DNA from: Ignavibacteriaceae bacterium
GTDB lineage: Bacteria > Bacteroidota > Ignavibacteria > Ignavibacteriales > Ignavibacteriaceae
Direction of reading: 5' to 3'
NCBI GenBank assembly: GCA_014860115.1
Contig: JACZKK010000084.1
Location: 1 to 46,539 of the forward strand
Length of the DNA stretch: 46,539 nucleotides
Under the pieces are notes generated by a model. That model was given only the letters and a program-made list of their open reading frames with translations. It was not told the DNA's origin and did no database searches. The translations under genes were made by a program, and so were the position numbers. Every line of letters begins with the position of its first letter. The first letter of the stretch is position 1. Shown one piece after another: positions 33,501 through 41,812 of this stretch.

Positions 33501-36485
33501 ATCAGAAGATCCATCAGTTGCCCAGTAAAATTGTCCCAGTCCTGCGAGAGAAATTGGTTCTCCGTTAAATGCAAGATCTACGTCGATCAACTCACCATTT
33601 AGTGCGTTGTATCTGACTCTGGTTACTGCAACTACATTTGTTGGGGCTTCGATTGAATCTTCCCACATTTCACTTGTTGGATACCAGACAACATTGTTTA
33701 TTCCATCCGCATTTCCAAAAGCTTGACCGGAATTCGTGACGCTTAAGTCTTTTCTTACATAAGTTAATTGTTCCAGTGTACTCCAGGTATCGAAGCCAGT
33801 TTCAACTGCTTCAGCAAAACCGGAAGGCTGTTGTTCGCCAATAGTAGTTGAAACCGAACCGTAAATCTCATAATCACCATTCCCATTTTTCCAGTGAAGT
33901 GGAATTCCGGCAAGAGTAGTATTTACCAAATAGTGATCACCCTCATCAGTAGCCCTTTCAATTGCAAAAGAGAATTCGGAAGAGCTTAAAGGATTATTAT
34001 AAAAATCTAAACTTGTTATAGTTGCACCAATAACTTCTTCAGAAGTAAGCACCGCATCTTTTAGATTTGCGAGAAAATCTGCTTCACCTATAATATCTGC
34101 AGTTGCATCAACTTCACCAAGATAGCGTTTGCCTTCTCTGCTATTCATACTTGAGTTAGCGAAGAATTGAATTCTATAATTCTGTTCAGGTAAACCGAGG
34201 AGAGTTCCTTGAATAGATGTTCCACCCCTTATTTCGGGTAGTGCTGTCTCGTCTTGCCAGGTGTAAAAAGTATTGAGTGTCGGGTACACTTGTGAATCAT
34301 TTGCACCAGCAGCAAGCTCAATTCCCAAGGAAGTGTTGTTATAGATTGAATTACTCAGAATAGAATTATTGTTTCCAGATGCAACAAAAACACCAGGAGC
34401 GCCATTATTAAAAATCGAATTGTTGCTCACATTGTTAGCATTTCCATTAATAATTACACCTTTACTTGCATTATCAGAAATTTCATTTTCAGAAACGATA
34501 TTGCTATCGCTGGCTTCCAATGAAATTCCGAAAGCTAAATTTCCAGAAACAAGATTTCCTTCGAGAGTTACTGAGCCAGTAGTTATAGAAATTCCACCAA
34601 GAATATTAACTCCAACTGTGTTATTAACGATTTGATTCCCAGTGCCCGAAGTAACAAATATTCCTAAGCCGGCATTTTCAGAAACGGTATTTCCGGAAAG
34701 AGTATTCCCGCTTGCACTATTAAGGGATATTCCAGCACCTTGATTTTGAGTGACTGTATTTTCTGTTAAACTTCCGGTACTATTTGAAATAGAAATTCCA
34801 CCAAGGGCATTTGTCCCAACAATATTATTGTTGATTTGGTTTGCAGTACTGCTATCGACAAATATTCCAAAACCGGTGTTAGCCATAATAGTATTCCCCG
34901 ATAAAGTTCCGGTTCCGTTGAACAATATTAATCCATCACCGTTGTTGGTCTCTACCAGATTATTTAAAATCTGATTATTTGTTCCGCCATTTACAGAAAT
35001 TCCGAAACCGGTATTTCCACTTATGTTGTTTCCATTAACCGGCCCGGTACTGTTGGATATAAAAATCCCACCAAGGGTATTATTTGCAATGCTGTTATTT
35101 GATATTTGATTTCCATTTGCATCCATCACAGAAATTCCATAACCGGCATTTCCTGTAATGGTATTTGCAGCAGCTATCCCAATCAGATTATTTATTGCCC
35201 CGGCATTAATTGAAATTCCATTGCCGATTGATCCAGTGATAGTATTGTTATTTATACTGTTTCCTTGTGAGCTTAACGATATTCCCGAAATTTGATTTGC
35301 CGAGATAGTATTATTTCCCGCAGAAGAGAGCGTTAAACCAAAACCCGATGAACTATTAATTTTTAGTCCTTTCACAGTGCTTCCACCAGCCGTAATTGTT
35401 AATCCTCCAAAAGCTCCTTGTGTTTCGACAATCGGCAAACCACTATATCCCCTTTGTAAAGTTCCATCCAAGATAACCGGACCAGAAATATTTGGTAACG
35501 CAGAAGAAGGCGAAATTGTTAGCGGGGAAGATCCGGCTTTATAAAAATAAATTTTTTGCAGATTGGCCAAAGCATTTGCTTCCTGAATGGCAGATCTCAA
35601 AGTAACCACACCATTGCCTGCATCTGCGACTTCATTTCCAGGATTTAAATCCGGTAAATCCAAAGTTGAATTTACAACGAAGAATGGCAAAGGATTACTT
35701 TTCACAACTTCATTTATGTCTGCCAGCCTCAGATAATTTTTCTTCGATGAAAAATCTTTTAAATAAGGAGTGCCACTGTATGAATTTATTTCTGTGAAAG
35801 ACCATCTTCCGTATAAATACGAAATAAGTGAAGAAGGAATTGACGATGATGGATCTCCACCACCATTACAACTCGATATCTGACTTGAGGTTAGTGCCTT
35901 ATTAAAAATTCTTGCTTCATCAATCAATCCATTGAATTTATCATTATCGTGTTTTCCTATGAACAATCCCGTTCCTGTGGTATAAGTTGGACCAAGCGAA
36001 GTAGTTTTAGTATCTGCCAAGACACCATCATAATAAAGTTTTAAGACTTGTCCATCATAAGTTCCTGTTAATCTAATCCAGCGGAAGGCAGGAAAAGAAG
36101 GAAAATTAGTAGCGGTACTAACTGGCGCACTGTTTCCAACAGTAAAGAAAGCAGTATTGTCTTTTACATACATATAAAATGAAGTTCCGCCAACCACAAC
36201 TCTTTTAATGACCGGCATCAGAACACCCGGGTTATCTCCCAATAAATATATCCAGGCATCAACAGTTATTTTTTTACTGCTTGAAGAAGTAGAATTATTA
36301 AAGTATTTAAACCCCAATTGATTTGCATCTCCATTTATTGGGGCTCCATCCAGGATGTAGGAAGAACTTGTTGTTCCGTTAAAAATGAAAGACTTGTTGG
36401 TCCCGGTTGCAAAAGAATCATTGCTTGCAACGAGAATTAACAATAAAAGGGTGAAGTAAAGGTTTGTGCTGAAATTTTTTTTCAT
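30531..36485 (-). CDS. giant T9SS-secreted LamG / beta-helix / metzincin / VWA protein
   Basis: A 1,984-residue exported protein. In order it has a signal peptide (1-26), a LamG-like domain (about 40-210) and a LRSAIQEAN motif like CSLREA proteins near 290. A right-handed beta-helix of N-rich GNxISGN repeats (about 300-730) follows. A matrixin-like protease segment (about 870-1060) has HEAGHYGGLGD (His1005, Glu1006, His1009, third ligand Asp1015) and a following ATMYG Met-turn. Then come a VWA-like domain (about 1085-1260), nine GGLQWQ repeats (about 1274-1327), Ig-like sandwiches, a bactofilin-like region of LGTS/IGGSS repeats (about 1590-1800) and a type IX sorting domain with YPNPFNPST near 1907. 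Protease followed by VWA and sandwich recalls the CLCA family. GAGGG precedes the ATG. Confidence 0.85.
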   Translation of the reverse strand: MKKNFSTNLYFTLLLLILVASNDSFATGTNKSFIFNGTTSSSYILDGAPINGDANQLGFKYFNNSTSSSSKKITVDAWIYLLGDNPGVLMPVIKRVVVGGTSFYMYVKDNTAFFTVGNSAPVSTATNFPSFPAFRWIRLTGTYDGQVLKLYYDGVLADTKTTSLGPTYTTGTGLFIGKHDNDKFNGLIDEARIFNKALTSSQISSCNGGGDPSSSIPSSLISYLYGRWSFTEINSYSGTPYLKDFSSKKNYLRLADINEVVKSNPLPFFVVNSTLDLPDLNPGNEVADAGNGVVTLRSAIQEANALANLQKIYFYKAGSSPLTISPSSALPNISGPVILDGTLQRGYSGLPIVETQGAFGGLTITAGGSTVKGLKINSSSGFGLTLSSAGNNTISANQISGISLSSQGNSINNNTITGSIGNGISINAGAINNLIGIAAANTITGNAGYGISVMDANGNQISNNSIANNTLGGIFISNSTGPVNGNNISGNTGFGISVNGGTNNQILNNLVETNNGDGLILFNGTGTLSGNTIMANTGFGIFVDSSTANQINNNIVGTNALGGISISNSTGSLTENTVTQNQGAGISLNSASGNTLSGNTVSENAGLGIFVTSGTGNQIVNNTVGVNILGGISITTGSVTLEGNLVSGNLAFGISLEASDSNIVSENEISDNASKGVIINGNANNVSNNSIFNNGAPGVFVASGNNNSILSNSIYNNTSLGIELAAGANDSQVYPTLNTFYTWQDETALPEIRGGTSIQGTLLGLPEQNYRIQFFANSSMNSREGKRYLGEVDATADIIGEADFLANLKDAVLTSEEVIGATITSLDFYNNPLSSSEFSFAIERATDEGDHYLVNTTLAGIPLHWKNGNGDYEIYGSVSTTIGEQQPSGFAEAVETGFDTWSTLEQLTYVRKDLSVTNSGQAFGNADGINNVVWYPTSEMWEDSIEAPTNVVAVTRVRYNALNGELIDVDLAFNGEPISLAGLGQFYWATDGSSDKLDVQNVTTHEAGHYGGLGDLYNPGDFAYLLEMKNNNQLATMYGRIDVGETYKNSLHPGPSDPDWLSNQLDITRYDVGGINYIYKNLGDIYYDIVLVFDGTSNFTSTEVLNGFIPSKNAALELITKMRIGDRVGWVNGSSTEPLGDDFNAKLNTLNLIEPNSTGNLADRIMSAQSILNSGSGTNKKVMILFSAGEVSPFSLITDLGIDPEIKIYTMGFEDFRAGQDLMSWLAQETEGEYYEIASSTEIPTAVNIIWLRLLGLQISYLSEEISSEYFDGGLQWQGGLQWQGGLSWQGGLQWQGGLQWQGGLQWQGGLQWQGGLQWQGGLQWQGGTLELGLSWQGSEYELVLLPPGETVGEGGVLPAGAITEANFGSSPYGVEFFDGTATYGKPYKYFRVNSPGVGQWTYAIVENVAPTTPEPIRVYMSNEADLVLKFKSDKERYILESDQYGNPMPVVVNLEATLFEGGEKSETGDDTKTVGTPVNNAIVSLQITSPDSQVVVGFLSLTEDGTYNISLETSLAGNYDVKVIASDSVGNGSNNNSQYVIQTEHSFFISPFEEPVEPIVQFPPYPVFANQKVTLGTSVKVFDGKVVGNADVQIGGSSSITEGVGGNGKFTGGTSISTNNLTFNGNVQLGGSSQINGDINSGGYFNSGTSVLVGGNIISNNFVDLGGSTNVNGNIDAGGNVSLGTSVKIFGNLTTAGTASIGGSSIIYGVITENGTPQIPQSYNLITLPPATVFNSGGTNITSNATLSPGSYGSVNLGTSKTLNLSSGDYYFTSFSMGGSGKLNLNVANGKIRIFITGNVNFGTSLTTTILNGGPDDVYLETHGYFQLGGSGKWNGSIYCPLGNITLGTSCIIKGALWTNGEIQIGGSTKIYYINNTLAKESGEPENGEDEPQIIPDEISLEQNYPNPFNPSTTINYQLPAKNHVSLKVYDILGNLVSDLVDQEMEAGYYSVNWNASQLASGIYIYRIISGSYVSTKKMILMK
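32503..32664 (-). repeat. nine tandem 18-bp units encoding GGLQWQ
   Basis: Nine contiguous 18-base units, each starting CCACC or CCGCC on the plus strand (for example CCACCCTGCCATTGCAAA at 32503), encode GGLQWQ eight times and GGLSWQ once. Units differ mainly at wobble positions, and near-identical variants alternate, as expected from unequal crossing-over or slippage. Because the unit is a multiple of three, copy-number change keeps the frame. Confidence 0.95.
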
Positions 36486-36554
36486 TGTGCCCTCGGTTAT
36501 TAAAATCTGTAATTGGATATTTTTAGAAAAGGTGTTTCGACCGCAAAGTTGTTA

Positions 36555-37049
36555 TTAGTCATTTATATAGTTTTTAATTTGAGTTTTAAGAGAATTGATC
36601 TTAACATTCGAAGTTGTAACCTTCTCTCCAGTTTTGGGATCGTTGATTACATTTATTTTTCCTTGTTCACCATTCAAAACTTTATAATCCGTACTTCTGT
36701 CATCCTTTTCCAGAAAAACCAAAACTTCTTCATTCTCTTCAAATCTAGGCATGTGAGAATATAGCTCGCCAACATCTCCCACTTCTCCACCGGGATAGCT
36801 GACAACTATTGAATTTCCGGTATTGCCGCCCTTCAAGTATTCGTCAACCTGAATGGTTGCTTGAGTATAAATTCTTGTTTTGTTTTCGTTCCAGTTGGAG
36901 TTTTGTTGTGTTACCTTGCCGGTAATAATAACATCGGCGTTTTGGGAAAGATTTTTTAATTCGGATTGGCTTGTCTGAGCCAAGCCGTAGAAGAGAAATC
37001 CACTAATTATGACAGTGACTAATGCCCAACTTATAATTCTAATTTGCAT
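36555..37049 (-). CDS. small secreted or membrane-anchored protein of unknown function
   Basis: A 164-residue protein with an N-terminal hydrophobic segment (about 5-24) that is either a signal peptide or an anchor. The rest forms a beta-rich domain with SQNADVIITGKVTQQNSNW, RIYTQATIQVDEYLKG, SYPGGEVGDVGELYSHMPRF and EEVLVFLEKDD. I recall similar conserved proteins (GKV...RIYT...GG..G......P.F..GEE...FL) in several phyla, without a known role. It lies 69 bases upstream of the giant T9SS protease-like gene on the same strand, so the two are probably co-transcribed. A role as partner or inhibitor of the protease would fit but is inference. Confidence 0.7.
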   Translation of the reverse strand: MQIRIISWALVTVIISGFLFYGLAQTSQSELKNLSQNADVIITGKVTQQNSNWNENKTRIYTQATIQVDEYLKGGNTGNSIVVSYPGGEVGDVGELYSHMPRFEENEEVLVFLEKDDRSTDYKVLNGEQGKINVINDPKTGEKVTTSNVKINSLKTQIKNYIND

Positions 37050-37119
37050 ACCCAGATCCTCTATTTAAGTTTGTAGAAAAATTCGAGCAAAAATACATTT
37101 TTGAGCAGAGCTGGTGTTA

Positions 37120-37153
37120 GGAGTAATATTGCATTTAATAGGAGTATTATTGC
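37120..37153. promoter_or_regulatory. 21-bp-spaced direct repeats, possible operator
   Basis: GGAGTAATATTGC (37120-37132) and GGAGTATTATTGC (37141-37153) differ at one base and are 21 bases apart, two helical turns. They lie about 70-100 bases upstream of the small secreted protein's start. An AraC-type regulator such as the neighbouring hybrid kinase could bind such direct repeats; that link is inference. Confidence 0.4.
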
Positions 37154-37242
37154 GAATTTCTCAGGGGAATTAGATTAATGATAATTGTGGGATTTTGAGA
37201 AGGTTTTTATGATGGTGACACAGATTAGTTCCACCAGACACC

Positions 37243-37285
37243 AGCACAACATTTCACGCTGATCTATCGGGTGAATTTTTGTGCT
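37243..37285. repeat. interrupted 12-bp inverted repeat
   Basis: AGCACAA (37243-37249) pairs with TTGTGCT (37279-37285) and, inside a 3x3 internal loop, TTCAC (37253-37257) pairs with GTGAA (37271-37275), leaving a 13-base loop. No T tract follows, so it is not a typical terminator. It lies about 200 bases upstream of the kinase start and may be a 5'-leader structure or a protein-binding dyad. Confidence 0.5.
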
Positions 37286-37481
37286 GTTTATATTTTACAC
37301 TGTCAATTGTAGACACAATACGCTACTCTCTCTTTCCACAAATAATATAAAAATTCAACGATATCTATTGGTATTTATTGTTAGCTTTATATGTATTTTG
37401 CAATCAGGAAAAATTACCACGTATTTCCAATAAATTATTTCATCTTCACTTGTATTTGATCGGTTACAATTGCCAGGGGCT

Positions 37482-40400
37482 ATGCTAAAGGGAAGCAGAT
37501 TAATCAAATTATTTAATAGACCATCCGAACATTCACGGACTATTTCCTTGATTCAATTATTGCTGATTGTGCTAATTGGATCAGCAAGTTATCCGCAACA
37601 GGATATCCTCAAATTCAAAAAACTAACAAGCAATGATGGTCTGTCACAGAATTTTGTTTCTACGATTCTTCAGGATAAAAATGGCTTTATGTGGTTTGGG
37701 ACAAAGGACGGATTAAACAGATACGATGGATATGAGTTTAAAGTTTATCGCTACAATCCGTTTGATACAACCTCACTTTCGGGAAATTTTATTTCTGCCG
37801 TATTTGAAGACTCAAAAGGAAGATTATGGGTTGCATCAAAAACGCTTGATCTTTTCATTCCTGAAAAAGATGCATTTAAAAGAATAGTTTTGAAAATTCC
37901 AACTAATAAAACTGACAACACAATTAATGTCAGCAAAATTACATCAATTACTGAGGATAAAAACGGATTGATTTGGTTAGGTACAAATGATGGTCTGATT
38001 AGTTATGATCCGCAAACAAATTCCTCGAGGATGTTTTACCAGACACGGGATAAAAGCTCACCTCTCTCTTATAATCTGATACTATCATTAAGTAGTGACG
38101 ATTCTCTGCTCATCGTAGGTACACAGAACGGAATGAAATTATTGAATCTTGATTCTCTCAAAAAAGATAAAATTGAATTCATAAAAATTTTACACGAAGA
38201 TGCAAAAGGACTTTTAACCAGCAGACGAACGATTCTTAGTCAGTTTCGCGCTTCTTCAAATCTTATATATTCCGGCACACCTGCTGGTCTGATCAAGATA
38301 GATCTTAGCACAAGGAAATCAGAATTTATTCCTTATAAAGGCTATTTGTTCTTTCCATTCTGGATGAATAGAATCTTAGCAATTGTTCAAGACAAGAACA
38401 GTAATCTATGGCTTGCCTGTTCAGGTGGTTTAGTTGTTTATAATCCTGTTCGAGATAGTTTCAAATATTACTTTCATGATCCAAAAGATGACCAATCGGT
38501 AAGCTTGAACAACATCACAAGTTTGTTCGCTGATCGCGGTGGTAAAATATGGATCGGGACTGCCGGGAAGGGAATAAATCTGTTCGATCAAAACAAAAAA
38601 GAATTTTCTTTGTACAACGGTTTGGTGGATAGAGAACCGTTCAAAACTTCGTTTAGCGTAACTGCAATTTTATCTGAGAGCGATAATGTTTTATGGATTG
38701 CCTCTCAACAGAAATTATTTCGGTTGGATAGAGTAACCGGAGAATACAAACACGTTAAATTATTATACGGTCCCGAGGGAGAAATAACTTCTATTCTAAA
38801 AGACAAAAAACAAAACCTTTGGGTAGCCTCCAGCGGAGGTCTTCATAAAATAGCCAGTGTGGGTGAAAAGATCACTTATTTCAGTAATAATCCGACAAAT
38901 CCCAATTCACTCACGGATATGTTTGTCAAACTGCTCTTTATTGACAGTCACGGAAATTTGTTTGCTCTCAACTCAAGGTACCTGAGCAAGTTTAACGAGG
39001 GTTCGAATACATTCACACATTATGAACTAAATTTTTTAAACAAAAATGATTTCGCACCGATAATCAGATGTATTTATGAAAGCGAAGATGGCTCACTCTG
39101 GTTTGGCTGGTCTGGGGGGCTTGTTAAATATAATTTAGAAACGCAAGAAAAAATCTTATACACCCATCAGCCGGGTAACCACAAAAGTATCAGCAACAAT
39201 GAGATACTCACGATTTGCGAAGATCCAGCTCAACCCAAAAAATATTTGTGGGTCGGAACGCAGGGCGGTGGCTTAAGCAGATTAAATCTTGAAGACGGAA
39301 CATTCTCTAATTTTTCTGTAATTGATGGTCTTCCAAATAATGTTGTTTATGGAATTCTTTCTTCAGGGAGTGAGCTTTGGCTGAGTACAAACAATGGGTT
39401 GTGCAGAGTTACAACCGATAAATATGGCACACCAACTTTCAGAAATTATGACGTAACAGATGGGCTCCAGGGAAATGAATTCAATACCGGTGCTTATTCC
39501 AAAAGCAGTTCCGGTGAATTATTTTTTGGCGGACTGAACGGAGTGAATGCATTTTTCCCTACTAATATTCGGGATAATATTTTTATCCCGCCAGTTGTAT
39601 TCACCGAGTTAAAATTTTTAAAGGGTAATTTAGATGGAGAAAGCAACTCACAACTTCGAATAAATACTGTAATTAATAATTCCGAGGTAACAATTCCTTA
39701 CTCACAAAATTCATTTACAATTCAATTTGCTGCACTAGATTATACGGCAACTGAGAAAAACAGTTATATGTATAAGCTAATACCGATTCACAATGAATGG
39801 ATAAATCTTGGAACACAACGAAACGTCACATTTACTGAGCTTGGCGTCGGCGAGTACGAGCTCATTGTGAAAGGATCAAATAATGATGGCATCTGGAACG
39901 AAGAAGGTGCTTCATTACAAATAATAATAGCCCCGCCCTTTTGGCAAACTATCTGGGCTTATGGTGTATATGCTGTTTTATTTATGATGATTCTTTACAT
40001 AATCAGAAGATATGAATTGAGCAGACTCCGGTTAAAGAGCAGACTCAAAATCGAATCGTTCGAGACTCAAAAACTTAAAGAGCTTGATGAAATGAAATCG
40101 GGTTTCTTTGCTAACATATCGCACGAGTTCAGAACACCGCTAACTTTGATACTTGGTCCGGCAGAACAGCTTGAGCAGAGCGAAACAGACAATAACAAAA
40201 AAGAAAAGCTTCACACCATAAAAAGCAGCGCAAACCGTTTATTGAGATTGATAAATCAAATACTTGATCTTTCAAAACTTGAAAAGGGTAAAACCAAATT
40301 ACATTGTGAAGAAGGAGATCTCGTAATGTTTTTAAAAGGAATAACAAATTCCTTTTCAAGCATTGCAGAAAGAAAGAACATTACCATGCAATTAGTCAGC

Positions 40401-41660
40401 GAAGTTTCAAATATTCAAACGCGTTTCGATAGAGATGTTTTTGAGAAAATATTCTTTAATCTTATTTCAAATGCATTTAAGTTCACTCCCAATGGTGGCA
40501 GCATAGAAGTGAAAATTAATAAGCCCACATCAGGTGATTTTTGTAAAATTACCGTTAAAGATTCGGGTGTTGGGATTGATGATAATGATCTGCCGAAGGT
40601 GTTTAATAAATTTTATACTGTTGAAAACATTAATGGATTTACTGAGCAGGGCAGCGGAATAGGTTTGGCTTTAGTAAAAGAACTAGTGGTGCTTCATAAA
40701 GGAAGCATAACTGTTGAAAGTAAGATCAATGAAGGTTCAACATTCACTGTTTATATTCCTGTTGGAAAAGATTTTCTGAAGGAAGATGAATTTATAAATG
40801 TAAAATCAAAAGATTTTTCTATTTCTGAAAGCAAAACAAACGAATTTATAGATGAAGAGCCTTTACAGGTTCAGCCTGAAAACGGATTTGATGATGAGAA
40901 ACTTGCCGAAGATCCGGTAATTGCGTTGATCGTAGAGGATAATCCCGAGTTAAGAAACTACATAGCGTCAAACTTACAATCTGATTATAAAATAATAGAA
41001 GCCTCCACAGGCAAGGAAGGTTGCGAGAAGGCGGTTGAAATAATTCCAGACATTATAATCAGCGATATCATGATGCCCGAAATGGATGGATACTCATTAT
41101 GCAAAAAACTAAAAGCCGATGAAAGAACCAGTCACATTCCGATTATTTTATTAACCGCAAGGGCAAGCGAAGAAGACAAGATAACTGGACTGGAAACAGG
41201 CGCAGATGATTATCTTACAAAACCCTTCAGTTCCAAAGAGTTGTCACTAAGAGTTAGAAATTTGATTGAGATTCGACAGACACTCAGGAAGAAATTCAGT
41301 AGTTCTCTTATAATCAAACCCAAAGAAATTGTAACTGGTTCTGTTGATAAAAGCTTCCTGGAGAAAGCGATGAAGATCGTTGAAAAAAACATCAGCAACG
41401 ACAAATTTTCAGTTGAAGATTTCAGCAGCGAAATGAATCTTAGCCATTCGCAGCTACACAGGAAACTCAAAGCTCTTGTTAATCAATCTGCAATTCAATT
41501 TATCCGATCCATTCGTATGCAAAGAGCTCTTGAGTTGCTTCAGGGTAATTCAGGAAATATTGCTGAAATAGCCTGGCAGGTAGGATTCGGAGATCCAAGC
41601 TACTTCACAAAAACTTTTTCCAAACATTTTGGTTACCTTCCCTCCGAAGTTAACAAATAA
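37482..41660 (+). CDS. hybrid two-component system protein: propeller, histidine kinase, REC, AraC
   Basis: A 1,392-residue hybrid regulator. A membrane signal segment (about 25-41) is followed by two sets of propeller repeats starting GFMWFGTKDGLNRYDGYEFK. Y_Y_Y (about 736-816), a membrane helix (about 822-845) and HisKA with FFANISHEFRTPL (His881) come next. The HATPase region (about 980-1093) has NLISNAFKFTPNGG, DSGVGI and GSGIGLALVKEL. A receiver (about 1145-1257) has phosphoacceptor Asp1195 in SDIMMPEMDG, and an AraC-type DNA-binding domain (about 1297-1392) ends the protein. It senses a periplasmic ligand and acts directly as transcription factor, usually on adjacent genes, so either the secreted-protein cluster downstream or the divergent block is a likely target. 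A TTG at 37470 is an alternative start. Confidence 0.95.
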   Translation: MLKGSRLIKLFNRPSEHSRTISLIQLLLIVLIGSASYPQQDILKFKKLTSNDGLSQNFVSTILQDKNGFMWFGTKDGLNRYDGYEFKVYRYNPFDTTSLSGNFISAVFEDSKGRLWVASKTLDLFIPEKDAFKRIVLKIPTNKTDNTINVSKITSITEDKNGLIWLGTNDGLISYDPQTNSSRMFYQTRDKSSPLSYNLILSLSSDDSLLIVGTQNGMKLLNLDSLKKDKIEFIKILHEDAKGLLTSRRTILSQFRASSNLIYSGTPAGLIKIDLSTRKSEFIPYKGYLFFPFWMNRILAIVQDKNSNLWLACSGGLVVYNPVRDSFKYYFHDPKDDQSVSLNNITSLFADRGGKIWIGTAGKGINLFDQNKKEFSLYNGLVDREPFKTSFSVTAILSESDNVLWIASQQKLFRLDRVTGEYKHVKLLYGPEGEITSILKDKKQNLWVASSGGLHKIASVGEKITYFSNNPTNPNSLTDMFVKLLFIDSHGNLFALNSRYLSKFNEGSNTFTHYELNFLNKNDFAPIIRCIYESEDGSLWFGWSGGLVKYNLETQEKILYTHQPGNHKSISNNEILTICEDPAQPKKYLWVGTQGGGLSRLNLEDGTFSNFSVIDGLPNNVVYGILSSGSELWLSTNNGLCRVTTDKYGTPTFRNYDVTDGLQGNEFNTGAYSKSSSGELFFGGLNGVNAFFPTNIRDNIFIPPVVFTELKFLKGNLDGESNSQLRINTVINNSEVTIPYSQNSFTIQFAALDYTATEKNSYMYKLIPIHNEWINLGTQRNVTFTELGVGEYELIVKGSNNDGIWNEEGASLQIIIAPPFWQTIWAYGVYAVLFMMILYIIRRYELSRLRLKSRLKIESFETQKLKELDEMKSGFFANISHEFRTPLTLILGPAEQLEQSETDNNKKEKLHTIKSSANRLLRLINQILDLSKLEKGKTKLHCEEGDLVMFLKGITNSFSSIAERKNITMQLVSEVSNIQTRFDRDVFEKIFFNLISNAFKFTPNGGSIEVKINKPTSGDFCKITVKDSGVGIDDNDLPKVFNKFYTVENINGFTEQGSGIGLALVKELVVLHKGSITVESKINEGSTFTVYIPVGKDFLKEDEFINVKSKDFSISESKTNEFIDEEPLQVQPENGFDDEKLAEDPVIALIVEDNPELRNYIASNLQSDYKIIEASTGKEGCEKAVEIIPDIIISDIMMPEMDGYSLCKKLKADERTSHIPIILLTARASEEDKITGLETGADDYLTKPFSSKELSLRVRNLIEIRQTLRKKFSSSLIIKPKEIVTGSVDKSFLEKAMKIVEKNISNDKFSVEDFSSEMNLSHSQLHRKLKALVNQSAIQFIRSIRMQRALELLQGNSGNIAEIAWQVGFGDPSYFTKTFSKHFGYLPSEVNK

Positions 41661-41703
41661 CCCCAGCCTCTATTCTGTAAATACTCCCCCGTTTTTTAAA
41701 ATT

Positions 41704-41741
41704 TTACCAGTCTGCAATAAATTTACCAGACAATGCAATAT
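41704..41741 (+). promoter_or_regulatory. imperfect direct repeats upstream of the secreted-protein cluster
   Basis: TTACCAG occurs at 41704-41710 and 41723-41729, and GCAATA at 41714-41719 and 41735-41740, giving an imperfect repeat with a period near 20. It lies 70-110 bases before the first lipoprotein gene, where an operator could be. The evidence is weak. Confidence 0.25.
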
Positions 41742-41812
41742 CTGTTATATGCTTCCACTGACCCCGTGAGCTATGTTTGCAGCAGTTCAAATTGAAAAAA
41801 ACAATAGACATT

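Larger units (their letters stand above)
37050..37481. other. divergent intergenic region before the hybrid kinase
   Basis: About 430 bases between the divergently read secreted protein and the hybrid sensor kinase. I find no gene here. It holds a pair of direct repeats near the minus-strand gene and a long interrupted hairpin in the middle (listed separately). The last 150 bases before the kinase are A/T-rich and probably contain its promoter, but I cannot place the elements. Confidence 0.5.

Noticed and set aside
41661-41812. Small RNA gene or terminator after the hybrid kinase
   Set aside because: A C-run and T-run occur near 41690 but no stem precedes the T-run.
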